In this document: positions 8,004-16,566 of the stretch, piece after piece
Numbering within the stretch: the stretch's first letter is position 1
Layout of the letters: every line of letters begins with the position of its first letter
Assembly (NCBI RefSeq): GCF_035593265.1
Contig: NZ_CP141614.1
Location: forward strand, 2,985,641-3,019,339
Direction of reading: 5' to 3'
Source: Limnochorda sp. LNt
GTDB taxonomy: Bacteria; Bacillota; Limnochordia; Limnochordales; Geochordaceae
Length of the DNA stretch: 33,699 bases
Made by a program: the position numbers and the translations under genes
The notes under the pieces: model-generated
Told to the model about the DNA's origin: nothing
Seen by the model: the letters and a program-made list of their open reading frames with translations, nothing else
Database searches by the model: none

Positions 8004-8816
8004 TCAGCGGGATGCGATGCCCCACATGCTGAAGAGGCAGCGCCGTATCAAGAAGAGGAAGACGAGCGCGGGCACTACCAGGAAGAAGCCGCCGGCGAAG
8101 CGGAAAGGCAGCGGCGCCTCCCCCAGAACGCTGAGCAGGTAGGCCGTCAGCGTGCGCTCCCGTAGCGTCAGGATGCTGGCGGCGAAGACCTCGTTCCACG
8201 ACGTGACGAAGGCGAAGACGGCCGCGGCTGCCAGCCCCGGCAGGGCCAGCGGCAGCACGATGCGTCGGAAGGCCCCGACCGGGGTGCAGCCCAGCGTCCA
8301 CGCGGCCTCCTCCAGCTCCCTCGGGATCCCCAGGAAGACGCTCGCGCTGACCAGCACCGAAAAAGGCAGCGCCAGCCCCGTGTGCACCAGCGCCACGGCC
8401 AGCGGGGTGTCGTAGAGCCCCAACTCGATGAACTGCTGGGCCAGCGGAATGGAGAGGATGGCCAGCGGGAAGGCCCGCGTCATCAGGATGAGCAGGCGGT
8501 AGACGTCCTGCCCCTTGAAGGCGTAGCGCGCCAGGGCGTAGCCCGCCGGCGTGCCCAAGATGGCCGACAGGACCACCGTCAGGGCTGCCACCACCAGGCT
8601 GTTTTGGGTGGCGCGCCACACTCCGCTCACGCCGAAGAAGAAGCGCAGCGTCTCCAACGACACCGGCGACGGCCACAGGCGCTTGGGCCACTCGTAGACC
8701 GCCTGCTGCGTCGACAGGGCGCTGGCGGTGACCAAGTAGATGGGCAGCAGCACCCAGAGGCTCGCGACGGCGGCCAGCCCCCAGGCCCAGGGCGACGTCC
8801 GGCCCCGTCGGCTCAT
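8004..8816 (-). CDS. Carbohydrate ABC transporter permease (MalG-like)
   Basis: This is the second inner-membrane permease of the sugar importer, 270 aa. It starts at ATG 8816, where ATGA overlaps the stop of the first permease gene; the frame further upstream is a shadow. It has an N-terminal membrane segment (WAWGLAAVASLWVLLPIYLV) and five further hydrophobic stretches. The EAA loop, ELEEAAWTLGCTPVGAFRRI followed by VLPLALPG, contacts the ATPase. The size and single N-terminal segment before a periplasmic loop fit the CUT1 MalG side. It should pair with the product of 8813-9667. Confidence 0.93.
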   Translation of the reverse strand: MSRRGRTSPWAWGLAAVASLWVLLPIYLVTASALSTQQAVYEWPKRLWPSPVSLETLRFFFGVSGVWRATQNSLVVAALTVVLSAILGTPAGYALARYAFKGQDVYRLLILMTRAFPLAILSIPLAQQFIELGLYDTPLAVALVHTGLALPFSVLVSASVFLGIPRELEEAAWTLGCTPVGAFRRIVLPLALPGLAAAAVFAFVTSWNEVFAASILTLRERTLTAYLLSVLGEAPLPFRFAGGFFLVVPALVFLFLIRRCLFSMWGIASR

Positions 8817-9667
8817 GACGGCCTCGCCTCCGGTCGCACCTTGAGCAGCTGCAGGTAGAGTAGGGTGGTGGCCGCGGAGAGGCCCAGGATGACCAGGCCG
8901 TACGAGGCCGCCACCCCGGGGTTGCGGAAGGAGCCGTACCAGGTGTAGGCCTCCGAGGCCAGCACCGGCAGGTTGCGCCCCGCCAGGGTCTGCACCACCG
9001 CGAAGACCTCGAAGGCCAAGACGGTGCGCAGCATCAAGGCCGTCTGGATGCTGGGCCTGAGCAGGGGCAGCGTCACCCGCCGCAGGCGCTGCCACGGGCT
9101 CGCCCCGAAGACCTCGGCCGCCTCGCCCAGCTCCCTGGGGATGATCTGCAGCCCCGAGACCAGGATGACCAGCACGATGGCGGTGGCGCGCCACACCTCG
9201 GCCAGGGCCACGGCGACGAAGAGCGAGACGGGATCGTGGTAGCCCAGCCAGAGGCGCGGTACCTCCATCAGGCCCAGTGCCCCCAACACGCTGTTCAGGT
9301 AGCCGCGTTCGGTGAAGATGGCCAGCCAGGCGATGCCGGCAGCCAGGTCCGACACCCCCAGGGGGATGGTCCAGATGTACAGGAAGGCGTCACGGCCGCC
9401 CCGGGGCAGGGCCCCCAGCAGGAGGCCCAGCCCCAGGGCGAGCACCAACTGCACTGGCACGACGACTGCCGTCAAGGCCAGCGTGTTGCGCACCGCCTCG
9501 GGAAAGTAGAGGTCCAGCCCCATCTGGCGGAAGCGGTCCAGCGTCCACGCCCCGCCGTCCTGCACGGCCAGCAGGATGGCCTGCACGAGAGGGTTGACGA
9601 AGAAGAGCGCGAAGAAGACTACGCTTGGCAGGATCAGCAGGTACGGCAGCCACCGTCGCCTGGGCAT
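8813..9667 (-). CDS. Carbohydrate ABC transporter permease (MalF-like)
   Basis: This is the first inner-membrane permease of the importer, 284 aa, with about six membrane segments beginning at YLLILPSVVFFALFFVNPLV. The ILPSVVFF...NP start is typical of MalF/UgpA-type CUT1 permeases. The EAA loop reads GEAAEVFGASPWQRLRRV followed by TLPLLRPS. It starts at ATG 9667 with GGGGGAG 6 bases upstream and lies 19 bp after the binding-protein stop. It overlaps the next permease by 4 bases (ATGA), so the two are co-translated. Confidence 0.93.
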   Translation of the reverse strand: MPRRRWLPYLLILPSVVFFALFFVNPLVQAILLAVQDGGAWTLDRFRQMGLDLYFPEAVRNTLALTAVVVPVQLVLALGLGLLLGALPRGGRDAFLYIWTIPLGVSDLAAGIAWLAIFTERGYLNSVLGALGLMEVPRLWLGYHDPVSLFVAVALAEVWRATAIVLVILVSGLQIIPRELGEAAEVFGASPWQRLRRVTLPLLRPSIQTALMLRTVLAFEVFAVVQTLAGRNLPVLASEAYTWYGSFRNPGVAASYGLVILGLSAATTLLYLQLLKVRPEARPS

Positions 9668-9686
9668 GGACGGCTCCCCCTCGCCC

Positions 9687-11003
9687 TCACTGCACCGGGC
9701 AGGCCCCGTCGCTCGGCTGGTCGGGCGGCCAGCAGGGGGCTCCCGACTGCTGCATGATGCGCCGCAGCGCCTCGGCCTGCTGGTCCAGCACCGGACGGAC
9801 CGGCTGGTTGCGCAGCACGATGCGGGTGAAGGTGTCGAGGTAGACGCGGTTGAACTCGCCGTCGAGCGTTCCCAGCCCCACCGGCAGCAGGCTCGGCACC
9901 GCCTCGGGCGAGGCCGCCTGCGCCGAGACCGCCTCGGCCGCCATCCGCACCCCCGCCGGCAGCGACGACCCCAGCGACGCCTCCACCACCGGGAAGAAGC
10001 CGCCGATCTCCTGCAGCAGCGTCACCTGGGTCTCGGGCCGGGTCAGGTAGTCGATGAGCGAGACGGCGGCGGCGCGGTCGGGTGCTCCCTTGGGGATGGC
10101 GAGTCCCGCCAGCACGGGCATGAAGCCGCGACCGGCCGGGCCGACCGGGGCAGGGAACGCCACGAAGTCATCTGGCCGCTGCCGCAGCGCGTCAATGAGG
10201 CGTGCGGTATGGTCCCACGCCACCCAGACCTCCCCGGCCAGCAGCGGCTCCTGCATGAAAGCGTAGCTGGTCGACTGGGGGTTGACGTAGGCCCACAGCT
10301 GGCGAAATGCCTCCCACATAGCCTCGGCCTGCGCACTGCGGAACTCGGTCACGACGCTGGCCGTGTACGACGGGTAGAGATACCCCTGGAAGAACCGGTG
10401 CATCAGCCCAGTCGGCCCCGCGGGAAAGCCCAACAGGCGGCGCCCCGTGGCCTCGTAGAGGTTTTGCCCCCACTGCCGGAGCTGATCGTAGGTCAGCGAG
10501 CTGAGGCTGGCGCCGTCGGGCAGATAGGGAAGGGCCTGGCGGTTGGCCACCATGATGTAGGTGGCCTGCATCCAGGGGATGTAGCGCTGGTGGTCGGTGC
10601 CGAGCCGCCCCAGCTTCAAGAAGCTCTCGGGGAAGCCCCTGCTCCTGAGAGCGGCCAGCACGTCGTCCAGGCTGTCGAGGGCTCCTGCCTCCGCCAGGGC
10701 CGGGAAGTCGCCGTGGACACCCCCCAGCACGCCGATGGAGAACCGTCCCGCCCGCTGCTCGGCGAGCACCCGGTCCACGAAGGGCACGGGCTCCACCGGG
10801 ATGAACTCCACGGCCCCAACGTAGCCTCGCAGGACCGTATCCCGCATCTTCTGGGCCTCTTCGATGGGGCGCAGCTGGGTCGACAGGAAGATCAGCGGCT
10901 GACTCCCGCCGGCGCCCGCCAGCGCGGGTACGGCCAGCGCGGCCACTGCTAACGCCGACACCAGCGACACGATCAAGCCTGCACGGGCCTCTGCGAGCCG
11001 CAA
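9687..11003 (-). CDS. Extracellular solute-binding protein, family 1
   Basis: This is the receptor of the sugar importer, 438 aa. The start is TTG 11003, two bases after the repressor stop, with GGAGG 9 bases upstream. A frame running up to 13163 is a chance open frame across lacI and menF and is not the gene. Residues 1-29 form a signal peptide (LIVSLVSALAVAALAVPALA). No lipobox Cys is seen, so it is either exported or held by an uncleaved N-terminus. The mature part shows family-1 binding-protein features: IPWMQATYIMVANRQAL, an aromatic-rich central region, and GLAIPKGAPDRAAAVSLIDY followed by LTRPETQ, a common hinge-region signature. The ligand is unknown. The context with a GH63-like enzyme suggests a glycoside. 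Confidence 0.88.
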   Translation of the reverse strand: MRLAEARAGLIVSLVSALAVAALAVPALAGAGGSQPLIFLSTQLRPIEEAQKMRDTVLRGYVGAVEFIPVEPVPFVDRVLAEQRAGRFSIGVLGGVHGDFPALAEAGALDSLDDVLAALRSRGFPESFLKLGRLGTDHQRYIPWMQATYIMVANRQALPYLPDGASLSSLTYDQLRQWGQNLYEATGRRLLGFPAGPTGLMHRFFQGYLYPSYTASVVTEFRSAQAEAMWEAFRQLWAYVNPQSTSYAFMQEPLLAGEVWVAWDHTARLIDALRQRPDDFVAFPAPVGPAGRGFMPVLAGLAIPKGAPDRAAAVSLIDYLTRPETQVTLLQEIGGFFPVVEASLGSSLPAGVRMAAEAVSAQAASPEAVPSLLPVGLGTLDGEFNRVYLDTFTRIVLRNQPVRPVLDQQAEALRRIMQQSGAPCWPPDQPSDGACPVQ

Positions 11004-11005
11004 CG

Positions 11006-12079
11006 TTACTCCCCTCCCATCGCGGTCTTGGCGGCACCGCGGTCGGCAGCCGGTGCGCGCGGCGGCCCGTCCGAGCCCCGCACCACCAGCTCGGGTACCC
11101 ACACCTCTTGCAACGCCTCGGCCGGTGTGCCCGCCATGAAGGCCACCAGCATCTCCGTCAGGCGCCGACCCGCCTCCCGGATGGGCTGGCGCAGCGTCGT
11201 CAGCGGGGGGTGAGTGAAGCGGGCCACCGGGATGTCGTCGTAGCCGATGACCGCCAGGTCCTCTCCCGGCTGCATCCCCTCCTCTCGAGCCGCATGCATC
11301 GCCCCGATGGCCATCCAGTCGTTGGCGCACAGCACGGCCGTCGGGCGGCTGGGCCGCGCCAGGAGCTCGCGGGCGGCCCGGTAGCCTCCCTCCTCCGTCA
11401 GGTCGCCCGTCACCACCAGGGCGTCGTCCCAGGCGATGCCCGCCTCCTCCAGCGCGCGGGCGTAGCCCCGGGCCCTGAAGCGGCTGAAGTTGAGCTCGGG
11501 CGGGGCGTTGATGAGGCCGATGCGCCGGTGTCCCAGCCGGATCAGGTGGCGTGTCGCCTCGAGGAAGCCCTGCTCCCCGTCCACGTCCAGGTACGGAAAG
11601 GAGAGGGCCAGCTCGCTGCGGCCGTGGCAGACGAAGGGAACGCCTCGCGACGCCAGGTAGCGGATGCGCTCGTCGTGGCGGCGGGTACGCGCTAGCACCA
11701 GGGCGTCGACGCGCCGCCCCTCCACCAAGCGGCGGTAGCATTCGAGCTCCGATGGGCCCGGTGCGCACGCCGTCACCAGGAGGTCCAGGCCATGCGCCTG
11801 GAGGCTCTCGCCGAGGCTCGCCGCCAACTCGAGGAAGAAGGGGTCGCCGAAGTGCCCGGGTGGCGTTGGGATGACGAGCCCGACCGCCTCGGTGCGACCC
11901 TTGCGCAGGCGTTGCCCCAGGGGATCCGGCCGATAGCCCAGCCGGCGGGCGGCCTCGACGACCCTCCGCCGCGTGGCTGCGCTCACGTCGTCGTAGCCGG
12001 CGAGTGCGCGAGAAACCGTCGTGATGGAGAGTCCTAGATGGCTTGCGAGCTCCTTGAGGGTCACTCGTCGGGTTTCCAA
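11006..12079 (-). CDS. LacI-family transcriptional repressor
   Basis: This regulator belongs to the sugar operon it heads. The N-terminal helix-turn-helix VTLKELASHLGLSITTVSRA and hinge region (RRLGYRPDPLGQRLRKGRT) are classic LacI. They are followed by a periplasmic-binding-protein-like effector domain (DALVLARTRRHDERI, GHRRIGLI, TAVLCANDWMAIGAM, LAVIGYDDIPVARF). I place the start at TTG 12079 (357 aa), 12 bases after AGGAGG. GTG 12064 is an alternative. The in-frame ATG at 12104-12106 lies inside the probable -10 element and so cannot be the start. A perfect palindromic operator overlaps the ribosome site and start, implying autorepression of the operon. The inducer is probably the imported sugar or its product. 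Confidence 0.9.
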   Translation of the reverse strand: METRRVTLKELASHLGLSITTVSRALAGYDDVSAATRRRVVEAARRLGYRPDPLGQRLRKGRTEAVGLVIPTPPGHFGDPFFLELAASLGESLQAHGLDLLVTACAPGPSELECYRRLVEGRRVDALVLARTRRHDERIRYLASRGVPFVCHGRSELALSFPYLDVDGEQGFLEATRHLIRLGHRRIGLINAPPELNFSRFRARGYARALEEAGIAWDDALVVTGDLTEEGGYRAARELLARPSRPTAVLCANDWMAIGAMHAAREEGMQPGEDLAVIGYDDIPVARFTHPPLTTLRQPIREAGRRLTEMLVAFMAGTPAEALQEVWVPELVVRGSDGPPRAPAADRGAAKTAMGGE

Positions 12080-12091
12080 AACGTTTTGGAA
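12074..12091. promoter_or_regulatory. Perfect 18-bp LacI-type operator
   Basis: TTCCAAAACGTTTTGGAA is a perfect palindrome centred on CG at 12082/12083, the form typical of LacI/GalR-family operators. It covers the space between AGGAGG (12092-12097) and the TTG start of the lacI-type gene, at about +8 to +25 of the predicted transcript. A repressor bound here would block the operon's own promoter. Confidence 0.8.
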
Positions 12092-12104
12092 CCTCCTCGG
12101 TGGC

Positions 12105-12134
12105 ATCGTAAACCGGTTGTTCGATAGTTGTCAA
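12105..12134 (-). promoter_or_regulatory. Sigma-70-type promoter of the lacI/sugar operon
   Basis: Read on the minus strand, TTGACA (12134-12129) is followed 18 bases later by TACGAT (12110-12105), a consensus -35 and a 4/6 match -10. The predicted start of transcription, near 12098-12100, is just ahead of the AGGAGG site and the palindromic operator. The promoter is inferred from sequence only. Confidence 0.65.
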
Positions 12135-12297
12135 TGGGATACGCGGACCCGGCTGCTTTGGATGGAGCGGACCGTGCGGAGCGAGATCGAGCAGGCAAGG
12201 CGGGCCGGGCGTCGAAGAGACCGACCGGTCAGTCTTTACATCTCGTCGGAGCGGCCCGCACCCGAGGGCCGCAAGACGGGGCAACGCGGGAGGGGCC

Positions 12298-13863
12298 ATG
12301 GAGGAGACGATCGGGCGGGCGGTGCAGACCGCAGCGAGCCGGGCGAGGCAGACGGGCCGGCCGGTGCTGGCCAGCGTCGTCCTGCCCCTGGCCGACCGCC
12401 TGCCGGGCGGCGCCTGGGCGGCGGCCGCGTGCGAGGCTCTCGGCTCCGAGCCGCGTGTCGTGATGGTGGCCCCGGACGGCGGGCCCGCCCTGGTCGGGTT
12501 CGGCGTGGCGTGGCAGCTTACGGCCGAGGGACCGGAGCGGTTCGAGACGGTCCGGCGGGACTTCTCCCGGCTCGCCGCGTCTGCGGTGCGCATCGCGGGG
12601 GACAGCGCGCAGGACGGAGAGCCTGGTACGGGACTCGTGGCGGCCGGCGCCTTCCGCTTCGACCCGGAGCGCCCCGTCGACCCGGGCTGGGAGGGCATCC
12701 CCGACGCGGCGTTCGTCGTGCCCCGGCTCCTCCTGACCTGGGTGGCGCCTTCGGGCCCGGTGTACCTGACCGTCAACGTCCCCGTGAGGCCGGACACGGA
12801 CGTCGAGACGGCGGTGGCCCGTGCATCGACCGAGGCACGCGCCCTGGTGCGAGCCATGCAGGTCGCCCATCCCATCGAGCCCACTTGGGAGGGCGAGGGT
12901 CCCGAGGGCCAGGCGCCCGCTGCCGCCGGTCGGAGATGGGAAGCTGACCATGTGGTGCCCGACGGAAAGGACGCCGAGGTGCGGCGGTGGCAGGCCCGGG
13001 TAGGCCTGGCCGTGCAGGCCATCCGCCAGGGCTCGCTCGACAAGGTGGTGCTGGCCCGCAGCGAGGAGGTCCGGGCGACCGGGCCGTTCGATCTGCGGCA
13101 GCTAGTGCGAGCCCTGGCGGGCCAGTGCTCGTCGAGTGCGCGCTTCTTGCTCTCGTTCGGCACCGCCCGGGGTCAGGGGTGGTGGGTAGGTGCGTCGCCC
13201 GAGGTCCTGGCGGCCTGCCGGGCAGGGACGGAGCTTCGCACCGTGGCCCTCGCCGGCTCGGCGCCGAGGGGGGCGACGCCGCAGGAGGACGCCGCCCTCG
13301 GAGAGTCCCTGCTGGCCAACCCCAAGCAGCAGGCCGAACACCGGTGGGTGGTGGAGGCCGTGCGCGAGGCCCTCGCGCCCCTGGCCGCCTCGCTCGAGGT
13401 GCCCCAGTCCCCCCGTCTTCTGAAGCTCCCCTACGTACAGCACCTGTGCACGCCCATTACCAGCCGGCTGCGCCCCGGGCGTTCGCTCCTCGACGTGGTG
13501 GCGGCCCTCCACCCCACCCCGGCCGTCGGCGGTCACCCGAGGGAGGCGGCTCTGCGGTGGCTGCGGGAGCACGAGGACCTGGATCGGGGCTGGTACGCCG
13601 CCCCGGTGGGCTGGTGGGACGCCGCGGGCAACGGGGAGTTTTGGGTCGCCATCCGCTCCGCCCGCCTCTGGGTGGACGACGGCGGGGGCCCTATCCGCGC
13701 CACCCTCTTCGCGGGCTGCGGCATCGTGGCCGACTCCGATCCCCACGACGAGTGGGTCGAGTCGGCGCTCAAGCTTCGGGCGATGCGCCAGCTGCTGGCG
13801 CAGGCGGGGCTTCTTGGCAAGGCTGAGAAAGAGGAGGTCGGGGCGCGCCGTGCGGCCATCTGA
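12298..13863 (+). CDS. menF: Isochorismate synthase MenF
   Basis: Converts chorismate to isochorismate, the first committed step of the classical menaquinone pathway. It has 521 aa and begins at ATG 12298 behind GGGAGGGG. The C-terminal chorismate-binding domain (about 225-500) is complete: DKVVLARSEEV with the catalytic Lys (249), SFG...GASPEVL, ALAGSAPRG, NPKQQAEHRWVVE with a Mg-binding Glu (347), LPYVQHLCTPITSRL, LHPTPAVGG (404-412), GWYAAPVGWW and FAGCGIV followed by SDPHDEW (479-486). The HPTPAVGG form fits isochorismate rather than anthranilate synthases. It is the first gene of the men operon and overlaps menD by 14 bases. No clear promoter was found in the 190-bp gap to the divergent lacI-type gene. 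Confidence 0.94.
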   Translation: MEETIGRAVQTAASRARQTGRPVLASVVLPLADRLPGGAWAAAACEALGSEPRVVMVAPDGGPALVGFGVAWQLTAEGPERFETVRRDFSRLAASAVRIAGDSAQDGEPGTGLVAAGAFRFDPERPVDPGWEGIPDAAFVVPRLLLTWVAPSGPVYLTVNVPVRPDTDVETAVARASTEARALVRAMQVAHPIEPTWEGEGPEGQAPAAAGRRWEADHVVPDGKDAEVRRWQARVGLAVQAIRQGSLDKVVLARSEEVRATGPFDLRQLVRALAGQCSSSARFLLSFGTARGQGWWVGASPEVLAACRAGTELRTVALAGSAPRGATPQEDAALGESLLANPKQQAEHRWVVEAVREALAPLAASLEVPQSPRLLKLPYVQHLCTPITSRLRPGRSLLDVVAALHPTPAVGGHPREAALRWLREHEDLDRGWYAAPVGWWDAAGNGEFWVAIRSARLWVDDGGGPIRATLFAGCGIVADSDPHDEWVESALKLRAMRQLLAQAGLLGKAEKEEVGARRAAI

Positions 13864-15679
13864 GGAGACCTGGCGCTACGTGGACGCCTTCGTGCAGGGA
13901 CTCGTCGACGCAGGCGTGCGGCACATCTGCCTGGCGCCCGGCTCGCGCTCGACACCCCTGGCGGTGGTGCTGGCGGCGCGCCCGGAGCTGCGGCTGTGGC
14001 CCCACGTCGACGAGCGGTCGTGCGGCTTCTTCGCCCTGGGGCTGGCGCGGGCTCTCGGCGGGCAGCCGGTGGCGGTGGCGTGCACGTCCGGCACGGCCGC
14101 GGCCAACCTCTACCCCGCCGTCGTCGAGGCGCGCTACGGGCGCGTCCCCCTGGTGGTGCTGACGGCGGACCGGCCACCCGAGCTGCGGGGGGTCGGCGCC
14201 TCGCAGACCATCGACCAGCTCGGCTTGTACGGCTCCCACGTCAAGTGGTGGGTCGACGCCGCCCTGCCCGAGGCCACGCCGCCGATGCTCCGCTATGCGG
14301 CCATGCTGGGCGCCAGGGCGGCGAGGACGGCGGTGGCCGCTCCAGCCGGCCCCGTGCACCTCAACTTTCCCTTTCGGGAGCCGCTCCTGCCTCAGCGGCC
14401 GGACGGGGAGAGCGCCGAGCGGCAGCATGCGGCAGGCGTCGTCGACCCCATGGCCTCGAGGGCGTCCGGCGCGCCGTCGGGGGTCGAGAGGACGGTCGAC
14501 CCGGCGACGGTCGAGCGGCTGGTCGACGCGTTGCGCTCGAGCGCGCGCCCGCTGCTGGTCGTGGGCCCCCAGGAAGATCCCGCCCTCGCCGCGGCGGCCG
14601 TCCGGCTGGCCCGAAGCCTGCGGGCGCCCTTGCTGGCGGACCCGCTGTCGCAGGCCCGGTGGGGGCGGCACGAGCTCGACGCCATCATCGACGCCTACGA
14701 CCTGCTGCTTCGCGACGAGATCCTCGCCGCCTCGCTGCGCCCGGGGCTGGTCTTGCGCATGGGCGCCGCCCCGGTCTCCAAGGCGCTGCTCGCCTACCTC
14801 GAGCGGCACGCCGACGTGCGGCAACTCGTGCTGGACGTGCCCGGCGGGTGGCGGGATCCCCTGCTTACGGGGGAGCCGCTATGGGCCGCCGACCCGGCCG
14901 CCCTGCTGGCGCATGCGGCCGGACGCCTGGAAGGGTCGGGGGCCGAGGCCGGGCGGCTGGAGGATCGAGGCGAGGTGGCTGCGGATCCGGCGTGGCTGGC
15001 CCGGTGGAAGGCGCTGCAGCAGGCCGCCCGCGGCGCCGTCCGGCGGGTGCTGGCCGCCGAGGCGTCGGTCTCCGAGCCAGGGGCGGTGGTGTCGCTGTTG
15101 CGGGCGATGCCGGACGGGGCGACGCTCTACGTCGGCAACAGCATGCCGGTGCGGGACCTCGACGCCGTCGGCGAGGCGGACGGCCGCATCGTCCGGGTCC
15201 TGGCCAACCGCGGGACCAGCGGCATCGACGGCGTGGTCTCCGCCGCGCTCGGCGCCGCGGCCGGCACCCGCGACGGCCCGGTGGCCCTGATCATCGGCGA
15301 CCTCTCCTTCTACCACGACCTCAACGGGCTGCTCGCGGCCCGGCTGCATGGCCTGTCGCTGACGGTGCTGCTGCTCCACAACGACGGCGGGGGCATCTTC
15401 TCGCTGCTGTCGCAGGCCCAGCTGCCCGAGGCGGACTTCGAACGCCTCTTCGCCACCCCCACGGGGCTGGATTTCCGTCCGGCGGTGGAGATGTACGGCG
15501 GACGGTGGGCCAGCGCGGCCACGCCCTCGCAGCTCGAGCGGGAGCTGCAGCGAGCCCTTCGCGAGGGCGGCCTGCAGGTGGTGGAGGTGCGCACCGATCG
15601 GCGCGCCAACGCCCGCTACCACCACCGGCTCTGGAGCGAGGCGCTCGAGGCGGCCCGGCGGGCGGTGGCGGCCCCGTGA
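13850..15679 (+). CDS. menD: SEPHCHC synthase MenD (ThDP enzyme)
   Basis: Joins isochorismate and 2-oxoglutarate, with CO2 release, to give SEPHCHC in menaquinone synthesis. It has 609 aa from GTG 13850, with AGGAGG 12 bases upstream; a TTG at 13814 further upstream lacks a ribosome site. Typical MenD motifs are LAPGSRSTPLA (28-38), PHVDERSCGFFALG with the catalytic Glu at 55, CTSGTAAANLYPAVVEA and TADRPPELRGVGASQTIDQ. The ThDP/Mg site is IIGDLSFYHDLN (about 482-493). It overlaps menF by 14 bases and the menH start by a GTGA junction. The middle linker region is Ala/Arg-rich but in frame. Confidence 0.95.
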   Translation: MRPSEETWRYVDAFVQGLVDAGVRHICLAPGSRSTPLAVVLAARPELRLWPHVDERSCGFFALGLARALGGQPVAVACTSGTAAANLYPAVVEARYGRVPLVVLTADRPPELRGVGASQTIDQLGLYGSHVKWWVDAALPEATPPMLRYAAMLGARAARTAVAAPAGPVHLNFPFREPLLPQRPDGESAERQHAAGVVDPMASRASGAPSGVERTVDPATVERLVDALRSSARPLLVVGPQEDPALAAAAVRLARSLRAPLLADPLSQARWGRHELDAIIDAYDLLLRDEILAASLRPGLVLRMGAAPVSKALLAYLERHADVRQLVLDVPGGWRDPLLTGEPLWAADPAALLAHAAGRLEGSGAEAGRLEDRGEVAADPAWLARWKALQQAARGAVRRVLAAEASVSEPGAVVSLLRAMPDGATLYVGNSMPVRDLDAVGEADGRIVRVLANRGTSGIDGVVSAALGAAAGTRDGPVALIIGDLSFYHDLNGLLAARLHGLSLTVLLLHNDGGGIFSLLSQAQLPEADFERLFATPTGLDFRPAVEMYGGRWASAATPSQLERELQRALREGGLQVVEVRTDRRANARYHHRLWSEALEAARRAVAAP

Positions 15680-16560
15680 CGGCTCCAGGGGGGAGGGGGC
15701 GGAGCTTGCGGGTGGGGGTCGACGGCCTGCACCTCCACGTGGAGGCAGCCGGGTCGCCCGAGGCGGGGCGTCCTGCTGTGCTGCTGCTCCACGGCTTCAC
15801 CGGGAGCACCCGCACGTGGCGGCGTCATCTCGTGCGCCTGGCTCAGGCGAGGGGGGCCGCCCTGGCCGTCGACCTGGTCGGGCACGGGCGGACCGAGGCG
15901 CCCCGCACTCCCTCCCGCTACACCTTTTCGAGCGTGGTCGCCGATTTGCTCGGTATGCTCGACGCCCTCGAGCTGGCCAGCGTAGACCTCGTCGGCTACT
16001 CGATGGGCGGGCGGGTGGCCATGCACCTGGTGCTGGCAGCGCCGTCGCGGGTGCGGGCCCTGGTGCTGGAGAGCGCCTCGCCGGGCATCGAGGATCCGGA
16101 TGAGCGCGCCCGGCGACGGGTACACGACGAGGCCCTGGCCGAGCTGCTGGAGAGCGAGGGGATCGAGGCTTTCGTGCGGGTCTGGGAGGCCCAGCCCCTT
16201 TTCGCCAGCCAGGCCCGGCTGGCTCCGGCGGTGCGCGAGGCCATCCGCCGGGAACGCCTGGCGCAGCGGCCGCACGGGCTCGCGCTGGCCCTGAGGGGAC
16301 TGGGGGCGGGGGTGCAGGCGCCGCTCTGGGAGGCGCTGCGGGGGCTCGCCCGCCCCGTGCTGGTGATGGCGGGAGCAGAGGACGCCCGCTACTGCGAGAT
16401 CGCTCGCCGGATGGGCGCGACGTTGCCCGATGCCCGGGTCGTCATCGTCGAGGGCGCCGGGCACGCCGTGCACCTGGAGCGCCCGGAGGCATTCGGGTCG
16501 GCCGTGGTGGCCTTCCTGGCGGAGGTCGACGGCCGGCCGCCCACATCGTCAGGGAGGTGA
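15676..16560 (+). CDS. menH: SHCHC synthase MenH (alpha/beta hydrolase)
   Basis: This alpha/beta-hydrolase fold protein is placed as MenH, which eliminates pyruvate from SEPHCHC to give SHCHC. From GTG 15676 (GTGA overlap with menD) it has 294 aa. TTG 15706, with a purine-rich ribosome site, is a credible alternative that gives a start RVGVDGLHL. Motifs are LLLHGFTGS (oxyanion region), DLVGHGRTEAP, nucleophile Ser109 in VGYSMGGRVAM, Asp236 in AGAEDARY and His263 in GAGHAVHLERPEAF. A generic alpha/beta hydrolase cannot be separated from MenH by motifs alone, but its place between menD and menB supports the call. Confidence 0.88.
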   Translation: MTAPGGRGRSLRVGVDGLHLHVEAAGSPEAGRPAVLLLHGFTGSTRTWRRHLVRLAQARGAALAVDLVGHGRTEAPRTPSRYTFSSVVADLLGMLDALELASVDLVGYSMGGRVAMHLVLAAPSRVRALVLESASPGIEDPDERARRRVHDEALAELLESEGIEAFVRVWEAQPLFASQARLAPAVREAIRRERLAQRPHGLALALRGLGAGVQAPLWEALRGLARPVLVMAGAEDARYCEIARRMGATLPDARVVIVEGAGHAVHLERPEAFGSAVVAFLAEVDGRPPTSSGR

Positions 16561-16566
16561 AGCCGC

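Noticed and set aside
12135-12297. A promoter for the men operon.
   Set aside because: No -35/-10 pair of acceptable quality on the plus strand was found in this stretch, although a promoter is expected here.
9687-13163. A single 1158-codon minus-strand open frame.
   Set aside because: Only the last 439 codons (from TTG 11003) encode the binding protein. The rest is antisense to menF or out of frame with the lacI-type gene and gives low-complexity Arg/Pro/Ala sequence caused by high GC.
13996-16560. An 854-codon forward open frame.
   Set aside because: Its first two thirds are an Arg/Gly-rich shadow of menD; only the part from 15676 is the MenH protein.
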